Under the pieces are notes generated by a model. The model was given only the letters and a program-made list of their open reading frames with translations. It ran no database searches and was not told where the DNA came from. A DNA stretch of 64,000 nt from Streptomyces scopuliridis RB72 (GTDB lineage: Bacteria > Actinomycetota > Actinomycetes > Streptomycetales > Streptomycetaceae). Shown here one piece after another: positions 14,930 through 21,775 of this stretch; positions within the stretch are counted from its first letter, which is position 1, and every line of letters starts with the position of its first letter. The stretch spans positions 186,001 through 250,000 of the forward strand of contig NZ_JOEI01000003.1 in the NCBI RefSeq assembly GCF_000718095.1, read 5' to 3'. Position numbers and translations under genes: made by a program.

Positions 14930-16786
14930 TTAGAGCTGCGCGGCATGCGGATTGCTCAGTCCCGGGATCAGCGGCCGGTCGTGGTCGAAGTCGTGGACGA
15001 GGACATGGCCGCGCACGGACGCAGGCAAATCGTTGTCGGCGACGAGGACCTGGAACGGGGCGGTGGTGATGCCTGCTCCGGTGCGGGCGGTGACGAAGTC
15101 GACGAAGCTGCTGTAGATGCGTTGAGCGAAGCGCGAGTCCCAGGTGTTTGCGCCGATGTTCTTGGTCGGTGAGTCGATCATGAGGAAGGCGGGGAGGTCG
15201 CCGACGCGGTTGGTGAGCAGGTAGCGCAGCAGGGTGGCGTGGTAGCCGACGGTGAGGGCGGCGCGGGTGCCGCCGCCGTGGCGGTCGACTCCCTGTCCGT
15301 CGACGATGGGCAGGTAGGTGTCGCGGTCGATGCGGGCGTCTCCCGCGTACCAGGGCAGATCCATTTCCTCGACGACATCGGCGAAAATGTCGTTGAGGTT
15401 GTCCAGGACGTCGCCTCGGCGCACGGCGTAGCTGGCGATCAGGTCTTTGCGGGCCTCGGTGAGTTCGGTACGGCGTTCCTCGGCTTCGCGCAGTTCTTCC
15501 GCCAGCGTGCGCAGCCGCTGGTGGGGTTCGACGAGGCGTTCCAGGCCCTGCAGGCGGGTGGTGGCTTCGGCGACGGCTGCGCGGGCACTGGCGAGCTGGT
15601 CGGCATGCGGGGCGATCAGCCGGCGGGTTGCCTCGTCGAGGCGCTGCTGGAGGTCGGCGACGTGTGCATCGGCAGTGGCGGCTTCCTTCTCCGCCTCGGC
15701 CACCCGAGCCTGGCCCTGGACGACCCGGTCGCGGGCGGCGTCCAGCTGCCGCTGGAGCGTGTCCAGCGCGGCTGCGAGATCGGTCTGTGTTTCGGTGCAC
15801 TGCGGGCAGGCCCCTGCTGGGAGTGTGCGCCGGGTCAGGTCGGCGTTGCAGTGGGAGCACTGCACGACCGGCTTTCCAGCCTTCTCCAGCCGCTTGCGCA
15901 GCTGGTCCACACTGCCCTCGCTGTCCGCGACGGCGCGGCGGACGTTGCCAGCGCGGCGGTGGGCGGCTTCGGCTTCTTCGCTGGCCTGCCGCAGGGCGGC
16001 GCGCAGCGGATCGGCGGCCCCGGTCAGGGCGGTCAGTTCGTTCTCGATGACCTTCAGCCGCCGCTCGGCCGCTTCGCGCGCTTCAGCGGCACGGGTGATC
16101 TCGGCGTGGATGGCGTCGAGGTTCGTGGCGGTGGAAGCGTTGAGGAAGGTCGAAATGCTGGCTTGGTCCTGGGTGAGCTGCCGCACGGTGGCTTTGACAG
16201 CGCTCAGTTCGGCTTCCAGGGCCGGGAGTTCCGGGGTGGACATCCCGAAGAGCAGCTCGAACAGGGTCTGGCGCAGGGCACTTGGCCGGTCGACGCTGTG
16301 ACCGGCGATCTTCTGGTCGATGGTCAACTGCCGTACGTACATGAAGTCCAGCAGGTCGGCGAAGGCCACCGGCTTGCTCCCGCGGCGCGCGGTGGCCAGC
16401 AGCCGGGACAGGCCGACTGCTTCCAGCAGCCACTGCGACAGAGTCGTGCGGCCGGTCTCGTCCGAGTCCTTCAGGGGCAGGATCTCGCTCAGCGTGCCGT
16501 CGGGTTCGAGCAGCTCGACTTGGCCAGTGCGGCCACGTACGTTCCGGCGCAGCCGCACCTGCTGGCCGTCCAAGAGGAGTTCGGTCTCGACCCGGTGGAC
16601 GTAGCGGTCCATGGCCACGGGCCATTTCGGGGTTGAGCCCAGGGTGTAGGAGACGCCTTCGAAGAAGGTCGTCTTGCCGGTGTTGACCGCGCCGACCAGG
16701 GCGACGAGGTCGGCGTCGAGGGCGTAGGAGTGCCAGCCCGCCGCAGTCTCCACTGAGTAGCGCAGCAGCTTGATCGAATGTGCCAT
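14930..16786 (-). CDS. Rad50/SMC-like ATPase with a zinc-hook, first gene of the R-M operon
   Basis: The 618-residue protein has an N-terminal P-loop (GAVNTGKT, residues 32-39), a long coiled coil interrupted at about 306-326 by two CxxC motifs (CSHC and CPQC) like a Rad50 zinc hook, a second coiled coil, and a C-terminal head with FLMIDSPTKNIG as Walker B and following loop. Such ATPases tether and sense DNA ends, and relatives occur in several anti-phage systems. Here no nuclease subunit of the SbcD/Mre11 type is next to it; instead a methyltransferase and an XhoI-like nuclease follow on the same strand 130 bp away. GGAGGACC lies before the ATG at 16786. Confidence 0.82.
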   Translation of the reverse strand: MAHSIKLLRYSVETAAGWHSYALDADLVALVGAVNTGKTTFFEGVSYTLGSTPKWPVAMDRYVHRVETELLLDGQQVRLRRNVRGRTGQVELLEPDGTLSEILPLKDSDETGRTTLSQWLLEAVGLSRLLATARRGSKPVAFADLLDFMYVRQLTIDQKIAGHSVDRPSALRQTLFELLFGMSTPELPALEAELSAVKATVRQLTQDQASISTFLNASTATNLDAIHAEITRAAEAREAAERRLKVIENELTALTGAADPLRAALRQASEEAEAAHRRAGNVRRAVADSEGSVDQLRKRLEKAGKPVVQCSHCNADLTRRTLPAGACPQCTETQTDLAAALDTLQRQLDAARDRVVQGQARVAEAEKEAATADAHVADLQQRLDEATRRLIAPHADQLASARAAVAEATTRLQGLERLVEPHQRLRTLAEELREAEERRTELTEARKDLIASYAVRRGDVLDNLNDIFADVVEEMDLPWYAGDARIDRDTYLPIVDGQGVDRHGGGTRAALTVGYHATLLRYLLTNRVGDLPAFLMIDSPTKNIGANTWDSRFAQRIYSSFVDFVTARTGAGITTAPFQVLVADNDLPASVRGHVLVHDFDHDRPLIPGLSNPHAAQL

Positions 16787-17001
16787 GACCTGGTCCTCCA
16801 CGACTCGCTGCCCCGGCTGGGCGGCCGACGCGTCATGGCCTGCGTAACGATGCAGTGTGGCGACGGGAAGGCTGTGAGCGCCCAGAAGTGCCTGAACGGG
16901 CCTCCAGTCCTCTGGTTGGTTGACGGCATGCGTCGTGACCGCTGGACCGTCTCCTCGTTGCTGGCGGCGGGGGCAATCATTCGCGGAAGTGAGGGCGCGG
17001 C

Positions 17002-17256
17002 ATGTACGGCGGCGGTGGTACTCCCTGGGGCAAGATCCACGCTGATCGCCGAGCGAGGGAAGCGCAGGACGAGACGTTTCGGGTGCGTGGCGAAGCGACT
17101 GCGTGGAAGTCGCGGGCTCAGGAGCTTGAGGCGCTGGTGTACGAGCTTGCCGACCAAGCTCATCCAGAGCATGCCCAGGAGGCACCTGGCTGCCGTTGCC
17201 GTGGTTGCTGCGGCGAGGTGCTGAAGGAGATTCGGGCTCGTCACCCAGTGACCTGA
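17002..17256 (+). CDS. Small Cys-containing hypothetical protein
   Basis: An 84-residue protein beginning MYGGGGTPWGKIHADRRARE, with a helical, acidic middle (EATAWKSRAQELEALVYELA) and a C-terminal cluster CRCRGCCGEVLKEIRARHP. The four clustered Cys could bind zinc or iron-sulfur. Codon bias is normal for the genus and the ATG at 17002 follows a GAGGGCG stretch. It lies between the SMC operon and the right end of the element. I do not recognise a family, but short proteins with similar C-termini are frequent in Streptomyces integrative elements. Confidence 0.55.
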   Translation: MYGGGGTPWGKIHADRRAREAQDETFRVRGEATAWKSRAQELEALVYELADQAHPEHAQEAPGCRCRGCCGEVLKEIRARHPVT

Positions 17257-17317
17257 TCCTTGGCGGAGGCGGCCGAAGCCTGTCCGTGGATGTCCACGGC
17301 CGTCCGCCTCGCGCAAC

Positions 17318-17335
17318 TGAGACCAAAACTGAGAC
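17318..17335 (+). repeat. TGAGAC-N6-TGAGAC direct repeat, copy 3
   Basis: Same motif as at 1790 and 2025, located 65-82 bp left of the right att copy. In one frame it reads TETKTETT, similar to tails of pSAM2-type integrases, so it may be both an integrase-gene remnant and an arm site. Confidence 0.5.
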
Positions 17336-17345
17336 CACGCAACGA

Positions 17346-17380
17346 CGAAGGGTCCGACCGCTAAGCGGTCGGACCCTTCG
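17346..17380. terminator. 16-bp perfect hairpin next to the right att
   Basis: Arms 17346-17361 and 17365-17380 pair fully around a TAA loop, and TTTG follows. It has the same place relative to att as the hairpin at 1815-1852. It would stop transcription from the tRNA side or from the element. Confidence 0.7.
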
Positions 17381-17399
17381 TTTGCCCTGATGGGCGGGT

Positions 17400-17453
17400 G
17401 CGGAGGATACGAGATTCGAACTCGTGAGGGGTTGCCCCCAACACGCTTTCCAA
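17400..17453. repeat. Right attachment site within tRNA-Ser(GGA)
   Basis: Copy of the 54-bp repeat at 1875-1928, here as part of an intact tRNA gene. The crossover is expected within this segment, probably in the anticodon-loop end where identity stops at 17453. Confidence 0.85.
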
Positions 17454-17485
17454 GCGTGCGCCCTAGGCCACTAGGCGAATCCTCC
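17401..17485 (-). tRNA. tRNA-Ser(GGA)
   Basis: The minus strand folds into an 85-nt tRNA with acceptor GGAGGAT/ATCCTCC, discriminator G, long variable arm typical of Ser, TTCGAAT T loop and anticodon loop TTGGAAA (anticodon GGA). It is the integration target of the element to its left and is restored by the element's right end. Confidence 0.95.
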
Positions 17486-17551
17486 GCGGCAAACAATACA
17501 AGACGCCGGGGAGTGCTCGCGAACTCGATCCGGGCCTCCGGGATCGGGTAC

Positions 17552-17652
17552 TGTGTGCGGAGCCCCTCACGTGGCGCTATCTGACTGAACTCCCCCAGGG
17601 CCGGAAGGCAGCAAGGGTAGGTCGGCTCTGGCGGGTGCGTGGGGGGCGCTTG
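17552..17652 (+). ncRNA. ffs: SRP RNA (4.5S)
   Basis: The conserved core CAGGGCCGGAAGGCAGCAAG with the GGAA tetraloop region is at about 17596-17615, and the outer strands GCGGAGCCCC and GTGCGTGGGG pair around it. This is the bacterial small SRP RNA that binds Ffh. Its place just upstream of dnaX is conserved in actinomycetes. Exact ends are estimated. Confidence 0.9.
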
Positions 17653-17707
17653 CGTTGGGGGTGGTGGTAGGGGGGCGTTGTCGTAGCGGGCCGATATCGT
17701 CGTAGGT

Positions 17708-20077
17708 GTGTCGTCCCTTGCGCTGTACCGCCGTTATCGCCCCGAGTCATTCGCCGAGGTCATCGGGCAGGAGCATGTCACTGACCCGCTGCAGCAGGCC
17801 CTGCGGAACAACCGGGTCAATCACGCGTACCTGTTCAGTGGGCCGCGTGGCTGTGGGAAGACGACCAGTGCGCGCATCCTCGCGCGCTGTCTGAACTGTG
17901 AGCAGGGGCCGACGCCGACGCCGTGCGGTGAGTGCCAGTCCTGCAAGGACCTGGCCAGGAACGGGCCGGGGTCCATCGATGTGATCGAGATCGACGCCGC
18001 GTCGCACGGAGGTGTGGACGATGCCCGTGATCTTCGCGAGAAGGCGTTCTTCGGGCCCGCGAGCAGTCGTTACAAGATCTACATCATCGACGAGGCGCAC
18101 ATGGTCACCTCGGCGGGGTTCAACGCTCTGCTGAAGGTGGTCGAGGAGCCGCCGGAGCATCTCAAGTTCATCTTCGCGACCACCGAGCCCGAGAAGGTCA
18201 TCGGCACGATCCGGTCGCGTACGCACCACTATCCGTTCCGGCTGGTCCCGCCGGGGACGCTGCGCGACTACCTCGGCGAGGTGTGCGGGAAGGAGCGGAT
18301 CCCGGTCGCGGACGGGGTGCTGCCGCTGGTCGTACGGGCCGGCGGCGGGTCCGTGCGTGACTCGATGTCCGTCATGGACCAGCTGCTCGCGGGCGCGGCC
18401 GAGGACGGTGTGACGTACGCCATGGCGACGGCCCTGCTCGGTTATACGGACGGGTCGCTGCTCGACGCGGTGATGGACGCGTTCGCGGCGGGGGACGGGG
18501 CCGCGGCGTTCGAGATCGTGGAGCAGGTCATCGAGGGCGGCAACGACCCGCGGCGCTTTGTCGCCGATCTGCTGGAGCGGCTGCGGGACCTGGTCATTCT
18601 GGCCGCCGTGCCGGACGCCGGGGAGAAGGGGCTGATCGACGCGCCCGCCGATGTCGTCGAGCGGATGCAGGCCCAGGCGTCGGTCTTCGGCGCGGCCGAG
18701 CTGAGCCGGGCGGCCGACCTGGTCAACACCGGGCTGACGGAAATGCGGGGGGCTACCTCACCCCGGCTTCAGCTGGAGCTGATCTGCGCGCGGGTGCTGC
18801 TGCCCGCGGCCTTCGACGACGAGCGGTCGGTTCAGGCACGGCTCGACCGGCTGGAGCGAGGGGCGGCCGCCGCCGCGTCGACCGCGGGGGCCGCGTTCTC
18901 GGCCGGGGGGCCCGGTCCCGCGACGGGGTACGTCCCCGGGCCCGGGGCTCACGCGCCCGTACCGCCCGCCATGCCCGTACCGGCCGCGCCCGCGCCCGTA
19001 CCGCCGGCCATGCCGCATGCCGCACCGGAGCCCGCCGCTCCGCCGCCCGCCGTGCCCCCGTCGGCCCCCGCTCCGGCCTCCGCCGCCGAGCCGCAGCGGC
19101 CCGGTGCCTGGCCCTCCGCCGCGCCGCCGGAGGCTCCGGGGCGCCGTCCCGGCGGCTGGCCCACCGCCTCGACTCCAGGGCAAGGGCAAGGACAGGGGCA
19201 GCCGGCCGCTCCGACGCCGGGACCGGCGGCACCCGCGCCGGCCGCTCCCCAGCCCGCTGCCGCCGCGCCGGCCCCCGGAATGACGCAGGGCGCAGGACAG
19301 GTACGGAACATGTGGCCCGACATCCTGGAGGCCGTGAAGAACCGCCGGCGCTTCACCTGGATCCTGCTCAGCCAGAACGCGCAGGTCGCGGGGTTCGACG
19401 GGACGACGCTCCAGGTCGGCTTCATCAACGCGGGCGCCCGCGACAACTTCACGAGCAGCGGCAGCGAGGACGTGCTCAAGCAGGCGCTCTCCGAGCAGTT
19501 CCATGTGCAGTGGAAGATCGAGGCGATCGTCGACCCGTCGGGCGGCACCGCCGGGCCCCCGGCGAGTGGCGGCGGAGGAGGCGGCGGCGGAGGAGGCGGT
19601 GGCGGTTACGGCGGCCCAGGCCCGGGCCAAGGCGCCGGAGGTGGCGGCTACGGCGGGGGCGCGGGCGGCCCCGGCGGCGCGGGCGCGCCCGGCTCCGGCG
19701 GCGGGTACGGAGGCGGCGGGTACGGGGGCGGTGGCGGTTACGGCGGTGCCCCCTCCGCCTCGAACGCCGCCTCGGCCGCCCCGCAGGCACAGCACCCCGC
19801 CCAGCCCGCGCACTCTTCGCAGTCGTCGGCCGCCCCCGCGTCCCAGGCCCCGAGCGGTCCCGGTACGGCGCGACCCGAGCCGCAGCGCCAGAACGGACCC
19901 GACCGCTCGGACCGGCCGGACAACAGACCCGTCGCGCCCGCGAAGCCGCCGGTGGCACCGGAGGACGACATTCCGGAGGAGGACGATCCGGACCTCGTCG
20001 ACTCCGCGCTCTCCGGCCATGAACTGATTGTGCGCGAGCTGGGAGCGACGGTTGTGGAGGAATACACAAACGAATAG
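17708..20077 (+). CDS. dnaX: DNA polymerase III subunits gamma and tau
   Basis: The 789-residue clamp-loader ATPase starts at GTG 17708 with SSLALYRRYRPESFAEVIGQ. It has Walker A GPRGCGKTT at about residue 45, the zinc Cys set (LNCEQ, CGECQSC), Walker B IIDEAHM and the sensor region FIFATTEPEKV. The tau part after about residue 380 is long and of low complexity: a Pro/Ala stretch, a conserved folded segment from NMWPDILEAVKNRRRFTWIL to QWKIEAIVDPSG, then a Gly-rich tract and another Pro/Ala stretch ending in an acidic tail. The long glycine tract (residues about 620-680) is unusual even for Streptomyces. It loads the beta clamp and tethers polymerase cores at the replication fork. Confidence 0.97.
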   Translation: MSSLALYRRYRPESFAEVIGQEHVTDPLQQALRNNRVNHAYLFSGPRGCGKTTSARILARCLNCEQGPTPTPCGECQSCKDLARNGPGSIDVIEIDAASHGGVDDARDLREKAFFGPASSRYKIYIIDEAHMVTSAGFNALLKVVEEPPEHLKFIFATTEPEKVIGTIRSRTHHYPFRLVPPGTLRDYLGEVCGKERIPVADGVLPLVVRAGGGSVRDSMSVMDQLLAGAAEDGVTYAMATALLGYTDGSLLDAVMDAFAAGDGAAAFEIVEQVIEGGNDPRRFVADLLERLRDLVILAAVPDAGEKGLIDAPADVVERMQAQASVFGAAELSRAADLVNTGLTEMRGATSPRLQLELICARVLLPAAFDDERSVQARLDRLERGAAAAASTAGAAFSAGGPGPATGYVPGPGAHAPVPPAMPVPAAPAPVPPAMPHAAPEPAAPPPAVPPSAPAPASAAEPQRPGAWPSAAPPEAPGRRPGGWPTASTPGQGQGQGQPAAPTPGPAAPAPAAPQPAAAAPAPGMTQGAGQVRNMWPDILEAVKNRRRFTWILLSQNAQVAGFDGTTLQVGFINAGARDNFTSSGSEDVLKQALSEQFHVQWKIEAIVDPSGGTAGPPASGGGGGGGGGGGGGYGGPGPGQGAGGGGYGGGAGGPGGAGAPGSGGGYGGGGYGGGGGYGGAPSASNAASAAPQAQHPAQPAHSSQSSAAPASQAPSGPGTARPEPQRQNGPDRSDRPDNRPVAPAKPPVAPEDDIPEEDDPDLVDSALSGHELIVRELGATVVEEYTNE

Positions 20078-20149
20078 CGGTCCGTCTTTCGGCGGCCCGT
20101 CCAAGGCCCGCACACGGAGCGGCGCTCTGTCCCGGCTAGGCTGCCCCTC

Positions 20150-21427
20150 GTGAAGGTCCTTGTCATCGGCGGCGGCGCCCGCGAACACGCCCTGTGCCGC
20201 TCTCTCTCCCTCGACCCCGAGGTCACCGCTCTGCACTGCGCGCCCGGCAACGCCGGCATCGCCGAGGTGGCCGAGCTGCACCCGGTGGACGCGCTGGACG
20301 GTACGGCCGTGGCCCGCCTCGCCACCGAGCTGGAGGCCGGGCTCGTCGTCGTCGGGCCCGAGGCGCCGCTGGTGGCCGGGGTCGCCGACGCCGTACGGGG
20401 TGCGGGCATCCCGTGCTTCGGCCCGTCCCGGGAGGCGGCCGAGCTGGAGGGCTCCAAGGCCTTCGCCAAGGCTGTGATGGCGGCGGCGAACGTTCCGACG
20501 GCCCGTAGTTACGTCTGCACCACCCCCGAGCAGATCGACGAAGCGCTCGACGCCTTCGGCCCGCCGTACGTCGTCAAGGACGACGGACTGGCCGCCGGGA
20601 AGGGCGTCGTCGTGACCGCGGATCTCGCCGTGGCGCGCGAGCACGCGCTCGGCTGCGACCGTGTCGTCATCGAGGAGTTCCTCGACGGCCCCGAGGTCTC
20701 GCTCTTCGCCATCACCGACGGCGAGACGGTCCTTCCGCTCCAGCCCGCGCAGGACTTCAAGCGCGCCCTCGACAACGACGAGGGCCCCAACACGGGCGGC
20801 ATGGGCGCGTACTCCCCGCTCCCGTGGGCCGACCCCAAGCTGGTGGACGAGGTCCTGGAGACCGTTCTCCAGCCGACGGTCAACGAACTGCGCCGCCGCG
20901 GTACGCCCTTCTCGGGGCTGCTGTACGCGGGCCTCGCGATCACCGGACGCGGCGTGCGGGTCATCGAGTTCAACGCCCGCTTCGGCGACCCCGAGACGCA
21001 GGTGGTCCTGGCCAGGCTCAAGACGCCGCTGGCCCGGGTCCTGCTGGCGGCGGCGGAGGGCGACCTCGCCGTGCTGCCCCCGCTGACCTGGCGCGACGAC
21101 GCGGCGGTCACGGTGGTCGTCGCCTCGCACAACTACCCGGACACGCCGCGCACCGGCGACCCGATCGCGGGCCTCGCAGAGATCGCGGAACAGGATGCCC
21201 CCGACGCGTACGTCCTGCACGCCGGCACCCGGCGCGACGGTGACACGGTCGTGAGCGCCGGCGGTCGCGTGCTGTCGGTGACGGCGACGGGCAAGGACCT
21301 GACGCAGGCGCGGGAGCGCGCGTACACGGCGGTCCGCCGTATCCGTCTGGCGGGCTCCCAGCACCGTACGGACATCGCCCGCGAGGCCGCCGAGACCGCG
21401 GAGGCCGCGGAGGCCGCGGGAGCCTGA
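20150..21427 (+). CDS. purD: Phosphoribosylamine-glycine ligase
   Basis: The 425-residue ATP-grasp enzyme joins glycine to 5-phosphoribosylamine, the second step of IMP synthesis. It begins KVLVIGGGAREHALCRSLSL (Rossmann-like N domain) and shows the ATP-grasp segments PYVVKDDGLAAGKGVVV, EEFLDGPEVSLFAITDG, the NTGGMGAYSP loop and VIEFNARFGDPETQVVL. The length is normal for GARS. It starts at GTG 20150, 72 bp after dnaX, and is followed by a strong hairpin. The C-terminus has a short repeat of Ala-Glu (AETAEAAEAAGA). It is the first of the purine genes spread over the next 20 kb. Confidence 0.96.
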   Translation: MKVLVIGGGAREHALCRSLSLDPEVTALHCAPGNAGIAEVAELHPVDALDGTAVARLATELEAGLVVVGPEAPLVAGVADAVRGAGIPCFGPSREAAELEGSKAFAKAVMAAANVPTARSYVCTTPEQIDEALDAFGPPYVVKDDGLAAGKGVVVTADLAVAREHALGCDRVVIEEFLDGPEVSLFAITDGETVLPLQPAQDFKRALDNDEGPNTGGMGAYSPLPWADPKLVDEVLETVLQPTVNELRRRGTPFSGLLYAGLAITGRGVRVIEFNARFGDPETQVVLARLKTPLARVLLAAAEGDLAVLPPLTWRDDAAVTVVVASHNYPDTPRTGDPIAGLAEIAEQDAPDAYVLHAGTRRDGDTVVSAGGRVLSVTATGKDLTQARERAYTAVRRIRLAGSQHRTDIAREAAETAEAAEAAGA

Positions 21428-21458
21428 TCCGACCCGGCCTGGCCGGATCTCTTGCGGG

Positions 21459-21493
21459 CGGGCGCCCGCTGTCCTCGGGACGGCGGGCGCCCG
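21459..21493. terminator. Terminator after purD
   Basis: A 16-bp GC-rich stem (21459-21474 with 21478-21493, one G-T pair) and a three-base loop, followed by TTCGTCTTT. It lies 30 bp past the purD stop. Confidence 0.75.
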
Positions 21494-21775
21494 TTCGTCT
21501 TTCCCGCTCCTCCCGCTTCTTCCCGCTTCTCCGGCTCTCCCGCACCGCTCTCCGGCTCTCCCGCACCGCCCGAACGCACCCGTCAGCAGCTTTGCCCAAA
21601 GCCATTCCATCGAGTGACCGTTGGGCCATCCGGATGACGGGTCTCCAGGGTCCAACTAGGGTGCGGCGCAGGCGTTCCGGCACTTGGCCCCATCGGCATT
21701 GCGATGTCAGTGGCGGGTGCCACAGTGGGGGAGTGAGCAACGCAGGCCGCAGGGCAGAGGGGGTGATGTCCGACC

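Larger units (their letters stand above)
1875..17453. mobile_element. Integrative element in tRNA-Ser(GGA), degraded
   Basis: The interval is bounded by the 54-bp tRNA-Ser repeats and by TGAGAC-N6-TGAGAC motifs about 90 bp inside each end. It carries xis, a frameshifted int, a toxin-antitoxin pair, nuclease and restriction-modification genes, a transposase remnant and several gene fragments. No replication or conjugation gene (repSA, FtsK/Tra) is visible, so it is not a complete actinomycete integrative-conjugative element. The int gene lies internally rather than next to an end, which suggests a composite or rearranged island. Boundaries are well supported; present mobility is doubtful. Confidence 0.7.

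Noticed and set aside
15239..16636. 465-residue plus-strand open frame opposite the SMC-like ATPase
   Set aside because: Mirror of the coiled-coil coding sequence; Gly/Val/Phe-rich nonsense.
18758..21655. 965-residue minus-strand open frame opposite dnaX and purD
   Set aside because: Covers two well-supported genes and the terminator between them; no family resemblance.
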